Shown: in pieces, positions 54,401-62,918 of the stretch
Layout: every line of letters begins with the position of its first letter
Numbering within the stretch: the stretch's first letter is position 1
NCBI RefSeq assembly: GCF_000702005.1
Contig: NZ_KL370847.1
Span: 31,215 to 95,214 of the forward strand
Length of the DNA: 64,000 nucleotides
Direction of reading: 5' to 3'
Origin: Selenomonas sp. ND2010
GTDB taxonomy: Bacteria; Bacillota; Negativicutes; Selenomonadales; Selenomonadaceae
Made by a program: the position numbers and the translations under genes
Notes under the pieces: model-generated
Told to the model about the DNA's origin: nothing
Databases searched by the model: none
Seen by the model: the letters and a program-made list of their open reading frames with translations, nothing else

Positions 54401-54486
54401 TATTGACGCAGGCCTTGAATATTGGTGTTGATACGGCAACGCCGCTTTGGCAGCAATATCAGCAGGCGTTGCTCGCGATTAACTAA
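51484..54486 (+). CDS. DUF5672-GT2 fusion glycosyltransferase
   Basis: 1000 aa with three regions. Residues 1-240 form a DUF5672 domain: TIPIYRDF, LIYQLDAFVFADRLQEFCDL, GYDYIGAPIAP and ARVGNGGLSLR. Residues about 395-650 are a GT2 domain of the 'KNEMDIIESFVRHTL' type with LLIDHQSTDKT and PLDADEFLVG. Residues about 695-1000 look like a diverged GT2 fold (VTTIVPYLGEWEEFCSRLRQ, QDYPYLQVLIP) without a clear DxD motif. The DUF5672 part matches the separate protein encoded at 61730-62899. DUF5672 has an Asp-x-Asp-like LDAF motif and is thought to be a glycosyltransferase. Flagellar glycan role inferred. Confidence 0.82.
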   Translation: MSVVITIPIYRDFLSTTEKVSLMQVKRILGNYPCVFVAPESLVFDYEGLEDGIAVERFPDHYFTSITSYSQLLLNETYYARFASYDYLLIYQLDAFVFADRLQEFCDLGYDYIGAPIAPSNPIWHAIGARVGNGGLSLRKITAARQALKRWEQLPVGRQQIFQDVFLQVEDLFWGWCGVQPDFDFRCAPIAIALQFAVQEEVQRCYRRIEAGTLRPFGCHGWNESHVAFWQQKIAACGYDLTGQNLVEGKSRRRADLETYWQKRRYMDMARLWGAFHQQRYTEMTILLLTWLERYPAGDEVWIGYGEDLQYLWRCCYQQRLTQPNALVVLETLEQVLDEAICRTLQVGEGQKFLPLLLESLQPLISQSKSTVAKKLCQLIEDIRWQAWEAKAQYAEPTPAAIKKYHIAAIGIVKNEMDIIESFVRHTLSFADELLLIDHQSTDKTAEILRALQQEGLPLTVHTSNRVEYAQGDMTTDLLYEAINKHGADLVIPLDADEFLVGTKPGKSIREYLEDLDREFVYKLPWRRYSPYQPDVRREEFLLARPALGDIYRDAGNKCIVGAKAVLDNKLQVIQGNHYLYSVQEGKMVGRDMLDCQTLEIAHFYWRSSEQFQTKIAVAWPILVSKYSLASIGGGGYRLFHQRLIKGEAINPFEFFKRANGVDLRPLVQPQKLRYSQQVTPNPQVNLMQASVLLAERLKEEKILARKIWVTTIVPYLGEWEEFCSRLRQVADQDYPYLQVLIPCMNQVNSSDLMKIKESCKRNLPKQLDWQVLADSPAGEVFTQLSATAKGDFIHWQLPGTEMAANFMLRMVSAIAEQNVSISLLISDGPEDYRNELPYITIHPMDNTQVAYCVTFWQRLVEIGKYPAGGLTGALMARRLMDACSWLRQAFLRPEGYMLPFTAWKILLTAGDTQLVGVITECYAWPQTVELPLETLVMHQLEWLELIKAEKAAGPQANWPETVTLFCKNGERILTQALNIGVDTATPLWQQYQQALLAIN

Positions 54487-54505
54487 TGGAAGAAAGAGGT
54501 AAAGA

Positions 54506-55753
54506 ATGGAGATGTTTCCGTATCCCATCCAGTATTTTTCTTGCCGGGAATATACAGAAAAGCAGCAGGAATTGATGGAAGAAAACAATCGTATATTTTT
54601 TAATGAAATGCATGTTCATATGGGAGCTGTAGCTGGCGATACGGGCATTGACGGGCTGAAGTTGGATTTCCGCAATGGGCTTCGCTTGCAGGTCCCCGCA
54701 GGGGATTATCATGTGCGGATAGCAGATGCCGAAACTGGCACGGTGTATTTTGATGAAGATGCAGCCGAAGTCATCCTGGTATCGGAGGAAAAATATTATA
54801 TCCCGTGGTTTATCGAGGTCTTTTACGCGGGGCAGAAGGTGTTTGAGCATTGCTTTGATCCGACAGGGCAGCGTATCCATATTGGCGTTGTCAGTACGGC
54901 GATGGGCGATACGATTGCCTTCTTGCCTGCGGCTGTTATGTTTGCCAAGCAGCATCAAGCGAAAATCTCGATTGATGTCCGTGAAAAATGGCGGGAATTT
55001 ATTCAGGTCGCCTATCCGGAAATCGAACAATGTGAAAAAATTCCGGAGGATACTTATGCGGTTTTCTGGCTGGTAATCGGCTTTGATGATCCGCATTTCA
55101 TCCCGATGGATGGACGACGGATTCCAATGCGGGCATCGGCGCAGTATATTCTCGGACAGGATTGTATCGCACCGCGTATTCCCTGGAAACCGCGTAAACT
55201 GCGGACAATCGCAGAACCTTATGTGTGCATTGGCGTGCAGGCTTCGGGCGTAGCTAAGACCTGGCAGTGGCCAAATGGCTGGGACGAAATCGTGGCGTAT
55301 CTGAAACAACTCGGCTATCGGGTGCTGTGCATCGATCGCGACAGGGTCGTAAGTGACCAAGGCATCACTGTAAAGATGCCAGCGGGCGCCGAGGACTTTA
55401 CGGGCAATATTCCACTGGCTGAGCGGGCTGATATGCTGGCGTATGCCGATTTTTTCATCGGCCTTGGCAGTGGCCTTTCGTGGCTGGCCTGGATGGCGGG
55501 GTGTCCTGTTATCATGCTGGTGGGATTTTCGGCAGTTTGGTATGAATTCCCGGAGGTTTATCGGGTCATGAATCCCCGCGTATGCAATGGCTGTTTCAAT
55601 GATGTCCGTGTTCATTTCTTGCGGAAAATTTGCCCGTATCATGAGCAGAAGAGTCCGCATTATCTGGAGTGCCAGCGTCAGATTGCTCCGGTAATGGTGA
55701 AAAAAGCTATCGATCGTTGCCGGCAGGAGCATAAGAAGGAGTTGCTGCAATGA
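54506..55753 (+). CDS. BAHT-family (TibC-like) O-heptosyltransferase, copy 1
   Basis: 415 aa. It matches the bacterial autotransporter heptosyltransferase family, which puts heptose from ADP-heptose onto Ser of surface proteins. N-terminal family region: LKLDFRNGLRLQVPAGDYHV, and EEKYYIPWFIEV. GT-B/GT9-like catalytic region: VVSTAMGDTIAFLPA, CIGVQASGVAKTWQWPNGW, GLGSGLSWLAWMAGCPV. C-terminal iron-finger cysteines Cys360, 363, 376 and 389 (CNGC..CPYH..EC), in the spacing known for TibC. No autotransporter with strand-loop-strand repeats is in the window, so the substrate may be flagellin or the secreted exoprotein. It overlaps the next gene by 4 bp. Confidence 0.88.
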   Translation: MEMFPYPIQYFSCREYTEKQQELMEENNRIFFNEMHVHMGAVAGDTGIDGLKLDFRNGLRLQVPAGDYHVRIADAETGTVYFDEDAAEVILVSEEKYYIPWFIEVFYAGQKVFEHCFDPTGQRIHIGVVSTAMGDTIAFLPAAVMFAKQHQAKISIDVREKWREFIQVAYPEIEQCEKIPEDTYAVFWLVIGFDDPHFIPMDGRRIPMRASAQYILGQDCIAPRIPWKPRKLRTIAEPYVCIGVQASGVAKTWQWPNGWDEIVAYLKQLGYRVLCIDRDRVVSDQGITVKMPAGAEDFTGNIPLAERADMLAYADFFIGLGSGLSWLAWMAGCPVIMLVGFSAVWYEFPEVYRVMNPRVCNGCFNDVRVHFLRKICPYHEQKSPHYLECQRQIAPVMVKKAIDRCRQEHKKELLQ

Positions 55754-57030
55754 GAGAACATGCTTTGTCTTTAGCTGGGGAACAGCTAGTGCAACTGGCC
55801 ATGGATGTGCATCAGCTTTCCGTCGCGAAGCTCAAAGCGCTGATGGAGCCGGCTTTTGAGCAGGCAGGTCTGCGCAAACAGCAGGCTGGGGCAGTGAAGT
55901 CAATATTGGTGTTGTTATTCGATGCGGTAGGCGATACGGTGCTAACGACAGGCTTTATGCGGGAGCTGCGACGCGCTTATCCCCAGGCGTATATTGCTGT
56001 GCTGGTGCGGCCTGGTGTGGCGGAGCTTTGGGAATTCTGTCCGTATATCAATGAACGTATTTTGTATGATGAGCGCCGCTTTCAAGAGAATCAGCGGGAA
56101 GCTTGGCAGGAGCTAGTGGCACTTGCAGAGGAGCATCTTTGGCCAAAGCAGTTCGATTTATGTATCTCAAAGCTTTGGGGCTGGGCGCAGCTGCGCAATG
56201 AAATCCGTCTGGTGGAATACTTAAGTGGCGCCAAAGAACGCGTGGATTTCAGCAATACAGTGTTCAATGTCTATGGAAACTTCGAAGCTAGGCCCGACTT
56301 TGCCGAGGAGTTGCTGACAAAATCACTCGTTAGTCCGCCAGAATACCTGCATGAGGCCGAGCGCATTTTTTATGTGCTGGAAGCCCTTGGGACTAAGCCT
56401 GGCGATACCAGCATGGATCTTTGGTATGGTGCGGTGGATAGCCTGCGGGCCAAGGCATTGTTGGGCTGGGAGCAGACGGCGGACGCTATCTATATTGCCG
56501 TAGGCCTCGGTGCGGGAACGCCAAACCGCAAATATCCGCCAGAGTTTTTGGCACGTGCGTTAAATGAGCTTGAGGGACGCTATCCTGCTTTGTGTTTCGT
56601 GTTGATTGGCGGGCCGACGGAACAGCAGGCGGCTGAGCAGTTGAAAAAGGCCTTGCCGCAGAGGCATGTGGTAAATCTTGCGGGCAGGACAAGCCTTCGG
56701 GAAACGGGCGCGGTACTCGACCTGTGTGCCATGTATATCGGCAATGACACGGGGACCATGCATATGGCGGCAGCTTTGCAGAAACCGGTACTGGCCTTTT
56801 TCCGCGATCCGCTGGACAAGGATGAATTCCTGCCAGGGGTATTCAGCGGTTTTCATCGCTTTGCGCCGTGGCAGGTTCCCTATATCGCTTTGCGCCCGGA
56901 TAAGGCAATTGGGGCCTGCCAAGAGGAAATCATCTATGGCGGTTGCTGTGGCAAGACCGCGCATTGCATTGCGACTATTCCGCCCGAAGAAGTCGTGAAG
57001 GCATTTACTATGTTGATAAATAATTGTTGA
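55750..57030 (+). CDS. GT9 (heptosyltransferase-like) glycosyltransferase
   Basis: 426 aa. About 45 helical residues precede a GT9 domain: ILVLLFDAVGDTVLTTGFMR, YPQAYIAVLVRPGVAELWEF, LSGAKERVDF, VGLGAGTPNRKYPPEF and YIGNDTGTMHMAAALQKPVL. It belongs to the ADP-heptose:LPS heptosyltransferase fold family. Pairing with a BAHT gene (4-bp overlap) suggests heptose chemistry on the same glycan. A Cys-rich tail segment (YGGCCGKTAHC) is notable and shared in position with the GT9 encoded at 60399. Cytoplasmic or membrane-peripheral. Confidence 0.87.
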   Translation: MREHALSLAGEQLVQLAMDVHQLSVAKLKALMEPAFEQAGLRKQQAGAVKSILVLLFDAVGDTVLTTGFMRELRRAYPQAYIAVLVRPGVAELWEFCPYINERILYDERRFQENQREAWQELVALAEEHLWPKQFDLCISKLWGWAQLRNEIRLVEYLSGAKERVDFSNTVFNVYGNFEARPDFAEELLTKSLVSPPEYLHEAERIFYVLEALGTKPGDTSMDLWYGAVDSLRAKALLGWEQTADAIYIAVGLGAGTPNRKYPPEFLARALNELEGRYPALCFVLIGGPTEQQAAEQLKKALPQRHVVNLAGRTSLRETGAVLDLCAMYIGNDTGTMHMAAALQKPVLAFFRDPLDKDEFLPGVFSGFHRFAPWQVPYIALRPDKAIGACQEEIIYGGCCGKTAHCIATIPPEEVVKAFTMLINNC

Positions 57031-57039
57031 GGTATGAAA

Positions 57040-58029
57040 ATGAAGTGTCCTAGTATTTCGGTCATTGTGCCTGTATATAATTGCGAACGGTACATACAGG
57101 CATGCCTGCAAAGCCTGCTGGCACAGACGTTGCAGAATTTTGAACTCATCGTTGTCGATGATGCGTCGACAGACCGCAGCGGGGAAATCTGCGCGGCTAT
57201 GGCGACGACTGACAGCCGTATAAGGCTTGTGCAGCTGCAAGAGAACTCCGGGGCCGGTATGGCACGCAATCGGGGAATGGAGACCGCCACAGGGCGCTTC
57301 TTGACGTTTGTGGATGGCGATGACGTTGTTGAACCAGAATATTTGAAGACACTATACGCGCAAGCAATACTGCATAATGCAGATGTGGTTTCAGGTGGTA
57401 GTCAGGAGTATCGCTTGCAGAAGGATGGCTCATACCTCTTGTATGATTTAGTACGGTTGACAGATTCGGTATGGATTATGCCAGAAAATGTTTTGTTGCG
57501 TATTGAGGCAATGCTGGAAAATCGAACTAATGTTGCGTCATGGGGCAAGCTTTATCGGCGGGAGCTTATCGAAAAATATCAACTGCACTTTGATGATATG
57601 CCAAACTTTGAAGACTGTCTGTTTAATTTTCTATGCCTTTATTATGCCAAACGCTATGTGTTTATTTCCGCCACGGACTATCACTATCATGTGCGGGAGC
57701 AGTCGTTGTCACGCGGACAGGATTTGTCTAAGATAAAGCAGTACTGGCTGTCGGGGATAAAGACATTATTGGCCTGCGAGCAATGGATGGCAGGGATGGA
57801 GCTTTTCCAGCAGAATCCGGAGCTCAAGCAGCGGATAAAAGCTTATTTTTTCGGCATATTCCTAAAGCGGCATATGCTGCCTGTCTCTAAGTGCTATTCC
57901 TTGGAACAAATCAATCAGGAAATCGGTCCATACTGTCAGGAATACTTTAAGGAACAGCAGGATTTTGTGATGTTATTGCTGGATTATTGTGTGATGCAAC
58001 AATATCAGCTTAAGGATGAAGAAGAATGA
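57040..58029 (+). CDS. GT2 family A glycosyltransferase
   Basis: 329 aa from MKCPSISVIVPVYN; GAGG is 7 nt before this ATG but only 1 nt before the ATG at 57034, so the shorter start is preferred. GT2 motifs: SVIVPVYNCERYIQACLQSL, IVVDDASTDRS, TFVDGDDVVEPEY (metal site). The C-terminal 100 aa are helical. It lies between a GT9 and a BAHT gene and overlaps the latter by 4 bp. Confidence 0.9.
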   Translation: MKCPSISVIVPVYNCERYIQACLQSLLAQTLQNFELIVVDDASTDRSGEICAAMATTDSRIRLVQLQENSGAGMARNRGMETATGRFLTFVDGDDVVEPEYLKTLYAQAILHNADVVSGGSQEYRLQKDGSYLLYDLVRLTDSVWIMPENVLLRIEAMLENRTNVASWGKLYRRELIEKYQLHFDDMPNFEDCLFNFLCLYYAKRYVFISATDYHYHVREQSLSRGQDLSKIKQYWLSGIKTLLACEQWMAGMELFQQNPELKQRIKAYFFGIFLKRHMLPVSKCYSLEQINQEIGPYCQEYFKEQQDFVMLLLDYCVMQQYQLKDEEE

Positions 58030-59225
58030 AACCAATCGTGTTTTTTAGTGCTGCGCAAAATGAAATGAATGAATACCATCAGGCGCTGTTAGTCCGGCTG
58101 ATGGAAAAGGCCGGCGAAGTCAAAGGGGAGACTGGCATCCTCGGGCTTAAACTTGACTTTAATTTTGGACTGCGTCTTGAAGTACCGGCTGGGGATTTTG
58201 CCGTCCGCGTGAGCGACAGTGAAAGCGGCCAGGTGTATTTTGAGGGAGAGGTCAGCAATCAGCTACTGGCTTCCATGGAAAAATATTATATTCCCTGGCA
58301 GGTAGAAGTCTATCAAAGTGGCAGCATGGTATTTGCGCATCGCCTGGATGTTACGGAGCAAACCGTATACTTCTATCTCGGCAATGCTTTGGGCGATATG
58401 CTGGCGGTTATGCCTTACGTTTTGGCCTTTCAAGAAAAATATCATTGCCGGGTTGTCTGCGAGCGGCAGGAAAATTTCGCGCCGCTGTTTGACGTCTGTT
58501 GGCCGCAATTTCCCATGGTGGAGAAACTGCCAGAAGATGCCTATGCGGCCTTTGTGCTGGGGATCTTTCAGGATGCGCCAATCTTATCGCCAACGGATGC
58601 GCGCTCGGTGCCGCTCACGCAGCTTGGCGGTGTTCTGTTGCATCTGCCGGTTGTGCCAAGGAAGTTGCAGCTTACGGCTGCGGGGCGGAATCCCTTAATA
58701 GAAGAGCCTTATGTATGTATTGCTACCCAGGCTTCGGGGGTCAATAAGTGCTGGCATTATCCGCAGGGCTGGGAAATCATCATCAAGCGGCTGAAACAGG
58801 CAGGCTATCGCGTGCTTTGCATCGATGGCGATCGGGAACTGCGACAGGGGAGTTATCATGTGGGGATTCCTAAAGGGGCCGAAGATTATACCGGACGGCG
58901 GCCGCTGGATGAACGCCTGGCATTGCTCAATGGGGCGGCCTGCTTCATTGGCGTGTCGAGCGGGCTTTCCTGGCTAGCCTATGCGGCAGGGACGCCGGTG
59001 GTGATGATCAGCGGCTTTACCCTGCCGTCAAATGAATTCTTTACGCCGTATCGGGTCATCAACTATCAGGTCTGTCATGGCTGCCATAATGACTTGCGCG
59101 TTGACGATAAGAATTATTTTTGCCCGTATCATCAGGGCACGGAACGGGAAATGGAATGTTCCATGGAGATAACCGCAGAACAAGTTTGGCAGCAGGTACA
59201 GAGGTGCCTGCTGGTTGGAGAATAA
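58026..59225 (+). CDS. BAHT-family (TibC-like) O-heptosyltransferase, copy 2
   Basis: 399 aa, a paralogue of the protein encoded at 54506. Shared features: LKLDFNFGLRLEVPAGDFAV, MEKYYIPWQVEV, LGNALGDMLAVMPYVLAF, CIATQASGVNKCWHYPQGW, GVSSGLSWLAYAAGTPVVMI, and iron-finger cysteines Cys350, 353, 366 and 378. Both copies keep all four cysteines, which in TibC bind iron and hold the dodecamer. Two full copies in one operon suggest two acceptor sites or two acceptor proteins. Confidence 0.88.
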   Translation: MKPIVFFSAAQNEMNEYHQALLVRLMEKAGEVKGETGILGLKLDFNFGLRLEVPAGDFAVRVSDSESGQVYFEGEVSNQLLASMEKYYIPWQVEVYQSGSMVFAHRLDVTEQTVYFYLGNALGDMLAVMPYVLAFQEKYHCRVVCERQENFAPLFDVCWPQFPMVEKLPEDAYAAFVLGIFQDAPILSPTDARSVPLTQLGGVLLHLPVVPRKLQLTAAGRNPLIEEPYVCIATQASGVNKCWHYPQGWEIIIKRLKQAGYRVLCIDGDRELRQGSYHVGIPKGAEDYTGRRPLDERLALLNGAACFIGVSSGLSWLAYAAGTPVVMISGFTLPSNEFFTPYRVINYQVCHGCHNDLRVDDKNYFCPYHQGTEREMECSMEITAEQVWQQVQRCLLVGE

Positions 59226-59229
59226 TGTT

Positions 59230-60378
59230 ATGAGAAAAACGAGCATTATAATACTTAGCTATAATACGCTTTCGTATACGCAGTTTTGTATCGAAAGTAT
59301 TCGCGCTTATACGAGAAAAAATAGCTATGAGATTATCGTGGTAGATAATGCTTCTACGGATGGTTCGTTGGAATGGCTCAAGGAGCAGCATGAAATAAAG
59401 CTCATCGCTAATCCGGAAAATGTTGGCTTTCCAGCCGGCTGCAATCAAGGCATGAAGGCCGCCGCGCCAGGAAATGATTTATTGCTGCTCAACAGCGATA
59501 CGATTGTGACGCCACACTGGCTGGATAATCTGCAGCAGGCACTTTACAGCGGGAAAGATATCGGCGCGGTCAGCTGCGTGACCAATAACTGCAGCAATGG
59601 CCAGTCGATTGCGGTGGATTACCAGACCGTAGAGGAACTGCAGCAGTTTGCAACAGGATACAACCACAGCGATGCGCAGAAGTGGTACAGCTGGCCAACA
59701 TTGGTTGGTTTTTGCTTCCTGTTGAAACGCGTAGTATACGATAAGATTGGCGGTATGGACGAGCGTTACTCGCCGGGAAATTACGAGGATGATGACTATT
59801 CGTATACAATCCGTCAGGCAGGTTACCGGCTGCTTTTGTGCGCCGATACGTTTATCCATCATTTCGGCAGTGCCTCATTCAAGCAGGCACTAGATTCTGA
59901 GCAAGCCAAGGCCAGAAAGGAACGCTTTGCCAGAATCCTAGAGGAAAACGAAGCAAAATTCATGCAGAAATGGCAGGTATCGCCAGACCATAAAGTATTC
60001 CATGGGATTACGGATGTGCTGCAGCCAGAGGATGCAGGCAAGCATGTTCTGCTGGTACGCTGCAGTGTGGGTCTCGATTTGTGCAATTTGAAGCGCAAAT
60101 ATCCGCAGCTGCACCTTTCTGGAGTGGTACTAAATGTTGCGGATAAGGCGAACGCTGTGCAGGATTTTCCTATCCGCTATGTGCCCCAATGGGAAAATAT
60201 CAGTGCTGCGATTCCCGCAAGGCAGGATATTATCCTGGTACTGGGCAATGTGCGGACGATTCCGGACAGCAAGCAGGTGCTGGAAAAACTTGCCCGGCGC
60301 TTAAAACCGCTGGGAAAACTCTATTATTATGATGATCAGCATTCGTATTGTGAGCAGCGCAATGTAGAGGATGCTTGA
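59230..60378 (+). CDS. GT2 glycosyltransferase with methyltransferase-like C-terminal domain
   Basis: 382 aa; ATG at 59230 with GGAG 9 nt upstream. Residues 1-245 are a rhamnosyltransferase-like GT2: SIIILSYNTLSYTQFCIESI, VVDNASTDGS, LLLNSDTIVTPHW and DDDYSYTIRQAG. Residues about 265-375 resemble a class I methyltransferase core: LLVRCSVGLDLCNLKRKYP then DIILVLGNVRTIPDSKQVLE and LARRLKPLGKLYYYDD, but the glycine-rich SAM loop is not preserved. So the tail may be a degenerate methyltransferase or a related Rossmann domain. The methyltransferase-like protein encoded at 6607 has a comparable weak motif. Confidence 0.82.
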   Translation: MRKTSIIILSYNTLSYTQFCIESIRAYTRKNSYEIIVVDNASTDGSLEWLKEQHEIKLIANPENVGFPAGCNQGMKAAAPGNDLLLLNSDTIVTPHWLDNLQQALYSGKDIGAVSCVTNNCSNGQSIAVDYQTVEELQQFATGYNHSDAQKWYSWPTLVGFCFLLKRVVYDKIGGMDERYSPGNYEDDDYSYTIRQAGYRLLLCADTFIHHFGSASFKQALDSEQAKARKERFARILEENEAKFMQKWQVSPDHKVFHGITDVLQPEDAGKHVLLVRCSVGLDLCNLKRKYPQLHLSGVVLNVADKANAVQDFPIRYVPQWENISAAIPARQDIILVLGNVRTIPDSKQVLEKLARRLKPLGKLYYYDDQHSYCEQRNVEDA

Positions 60379-60398
60379 ATACAGGGATGGTGATAGAT

Positions 60399-61733
60399 AT
60401 GCGGGCGATTGAGGATATACAGCAGGGCATCGCAGTTTATGAAGAACAGATAAAGCAAACGAAGGAATTTAATACGCATGATTTTATCCAGTATATGGAG
60501 CCGTATTTTGTGCGGCATGGGTATCGTACGGCAATGCCAGAATCGCCGCGGAACATCCTGATTATCCATGATGCGGGCGTGGGGGATTTCATCAATTTGT
60601 CGCCATGTCTGCGGGCTATCCGCCAGCATTATCCATTGGCACATATCGTGCTGGTGCTTTTTCCGCGGGCTTTAGCTTTGGCTGAGGCCTGTCCGTATGT
60701 AGATGAGGTCATACCGAATCTGCGTCAATGCGATTGGAATGATTTCCTATCGCTTTATGAATGGAATCAGGGATTTTGTGCAAAGCTTCTGCCCTATCAT
60801 TTTGATTTGGCCTTTGTATTCCCACATTATGGCAGTGCGGTGCAGCTCGCGTATTTGAGTGGAGCTAAGGAGCGTGTAGCATATGATATCAGCCGTGTGC
60901 AGAAGTCAACATTTTGGCATGGTGACATACCGTATGATGTGGTGGAGCCGTTCATCAATCGGCCCGTATCATATCAGGAAAAAAATAGCCATTCCTGTGA
61001 ACGGTATTTAGGCGTATTGGATGGAGCGTGGGGGGAAAGGGTAAACGATAGAAGTCTGGAAATATGGTGCCAGCCAGCGGACTTGGCGAAGGCAAAAGCT
61101 GTATTGGCTGACTGGATACAGGCGGCAACACCTCTTTATGCTGTAATCATGGGCGGACAGGGAGCATTTAATCACTGGCCGCCAGAAAAATATGCCGAAC
61201 TTGTGGTGTGGCTGCTGCATGATTATCCGGCAATGCGTTTTGTATTGTTGGGCGGTGGTGCAGCGGATGAGCAGGAAGTGGCACGTTTCCTGACAGCTTA
61301 TCGTGCTTTAGAAGGCGATGAAACAAAAATCAGGAATTTTGTGAGTTGCCTTACCTATTGTGAGAGCGCTGCGGTGATGGATTACTGTGAGGCTTATATT
61401 GGCAACGATACGGGGAATATGCATATGGCGGCTGCGTTGGATAAGCCCGTGCTGATGCCGTGTTGCTATCCAGCGGAATTTCCGATTGGTCCTGATGATG
61501 TGTCAGCAGTTTTTTATCCTTGGCAGGTACCGGCCGTATTCGTCCAGCCAGCAAATGCTTTGCCAGAATGCAGGCCGAAGCGTTCAGAACATGGCTGTTG
61601 TTCTATGAATGAGGCGCATTGTATTTGTCAGGTCGAAGTAAGAGCTATGCGCCAAGGTTTTGAAATCTTGCGTGAGCGGTGTCAGCGCGGAGAGAATAGT
61701 TTGTTATGTATCAATCAGGAGCAGGTGCTATGA
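60399..61733 (+). CDS. GT9 (heptosyltransferase-like) glycosyltransferase, second copy
   Basis: 444 aa from MRAIEDIQQG, with GGATGGTGA as ribosome site; an ATG at 60387 is the alternative. Motifs: NILIIHDAGVGDFINLSPCL, YPLAHIVLVLFPRALALAEA, LSGAKERVAYD, VIMGGQGAFNHWPPEKYAEL and YIGNDTGNMHMAAALDKPVL. It resembles the GT9 encoded at 55750 in the acceptor half and in a Cys-rich tail (HGCCSMNEAHC). Likely adds heptose or a related sugar. It overlaps the next gene by 4 bp. Confidence 0.87.
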   Translation: MRAIEDIQQGIAVYEEQIKQTKEFNTHDFIQYMEPYFVRHGYRTAMPESPRNILIIHDAGVGDFINLSPCLRAIRQHYPLAHIVLVLFPRALALAEACPYVDEVIPNLRQCDWNDFLSLYEWNQGFCAKLLPYHFDLAFVFPHYGSAVQLAYLSGAKERVAYDISRVQKSTFWHGDIPYDVVEPFINRPVSYQEKNSHSCERYLGVLDGAWGERVNDRSLEIWCQPADLAKAKAVLADWIQAATPLYAVIMGGQGAFNHWPPEKYAELVVWLLHDYPAMRFVLLGGGAADEQEVARFLTAYRALEGDETKIRNFVSCLTYCESAAVMDYCEAYIGNDTGNMHMAAALDKPVLMPCCYPAEFPIGPDDVSAVFYPWQVPAVFVQPANALPECRPKRSEHGCCSMNEAHCICQVEVRAMRQGFEILRERCQRGENSLLCINQEQVL

Positions 61734-62899
61734 GTCATAAGAAGTTAGTAGCAGTAGTGATTCCGGTTTATAAAGCTGAACCTACGCTTACAGACGTTGT
61801 AGCTATGCGGCAGCTGCGCAAAGTGCTGGGAAATTATCCACTGTACTTTATCCATCCGGAATCCCTGCAGCTAGCTTATGGAGAATTAGAAACAGGAATC
61901 GGTAAAGAAGCCTTTGCAGATATTTATTTCCAGAGCGTTACCGGCTATAGCGCCTTGATGCTCTCAGCAGAGTTTTATGACCGCTTTGCCGCTTATGAAT
62001 ATGTGCTGATCTATCAGCTCGATGCCTTCGTATTTTCTGACCGTTTGGCAGAGTTCTGTCGAAGGGGCTATGACTATATCGGTGCACCGGTGCGGCGGCT
62101 GACGCCGCTATGGCATGCAATCGGTGCGCGCGTAGGCAATGGTGGTTTTTCCTTGCGGCGCGTAGCGGCTTGCCGGGCAATGGTTCCCGTATGGCAAAGG
62201 TTGCAGGCCGAAGATCACCCTTGGAGCGGGGAACTTCTCGATTGTGAAGATGCGTTTTGGGGTTATTGCGGAAAAAATCCGCAGTTGGATTTTACGGTGC
62301 CGGATGTGAAAACGGCCTTGGAATTTGCGGTGCAGGAAAATATCCAGCATGCCTATCCGCGCATGCTGGCTGGTTGGCGGCCATTCGGCGCGCATGGCTG
62401 GAATAAGATGGATGCAGTTTTTTGGGAGCGTATCCTTGCGCGTGAGGGCTATCCTTTGAAGGGGCTTATCAGTAATGATTTTGGCCGCAGGGATATCGTG
62501 CGGAAATGGCAGGTGCACCAGCAGGCTAATCTGCCGCGTGTCTATGGCTGCTGGCAGCGGAAGGATTTTCGCGGTGCACTTGATTTGATGCTTGACTATT
62601 TGCAGCAGTATGACGAAGGGCATAAGACTTGGCAGCAGCAGACGTACGATTTATTCCAGCTTTGGCATATGGCTGAAGGGGATCGTGGGCAGGCTGGCAT
62701 GATAAGTGACCTATTCCAGCAAACTGTCGAGGAGGGCATACGGCGTACGATTTCAGCAGGAAACTTTACGTCGTTACAGTTATGGTGGGGGGATCGGCTG
62801 GCAAAACGGCTGGAATCTCAGGTAAAGCATCGCACGGGTACTGCTCTGCGGGAAATGTTATTATTAGGTCATGAAGCTGAGCGAAGGGCAGGTCTGTAA
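61730..62899 (+). CDS. DUF5672 family protein (probable glycosyltransferase)
   Basis: 389 aa from MSHKKLVAVVIPVYK, overlapping the previous stop (ATGA). Residues 1-240 match the first domain of the 1000-aa protein encoded at 51484: LIYQLDAFVFSDRLAEFC, GYDYIGAPVRRL, ARVGNGGFSLRRV and FGAHGWNKMD. The last 150 aa are helical and resemble the spacer of that protein too. The LDAF motif is the likely metal-binding site. Stand-alone version of the fused domain. Confidence 0.8.
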   Translation: MSHKKLVAVVIPVYKAEPTLTDVVAMRQLRKVLGNYPLYFIHPESLQLAYGELETGIGKEAFADIYFQSVTGYSALMLSAEFYDRFAAYEYVLIYQLDAFVFSDRLAEFCRRGYDYIGAPVRRLTPLWHAIGARVGNGGFSLRRVAACRAMVPVWQRLQAEDHPWSGELLDCEDAFWGYCGKNPQLDFTVPDVKTALEFAVQENIQHAYPRMLAGWRPFGAHGWNKMDAVFWERILAREGYPLKGLISNDFGRRDIVRKWQVHQQANLPRVYGCWQRKDFRGALDLMLDYLQQYDEGHKTWQQQTYDLFQLWHMAEGDRGQAGMISDLFQQTVEEGIRRTISAGNFTSLQLWWGDRLAKRLESQVKHRTGTALREMLLLGHEAERRAGL

Positions 62900-62918
62900 T
62901 TGAGGAGTGTAGGATAGA

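Noticed and set aside
54479-55750. 423-aa minus-strand frame
   Set aside because: Exact antisense shadow of the first BAHT gene; no start signal and no domain.
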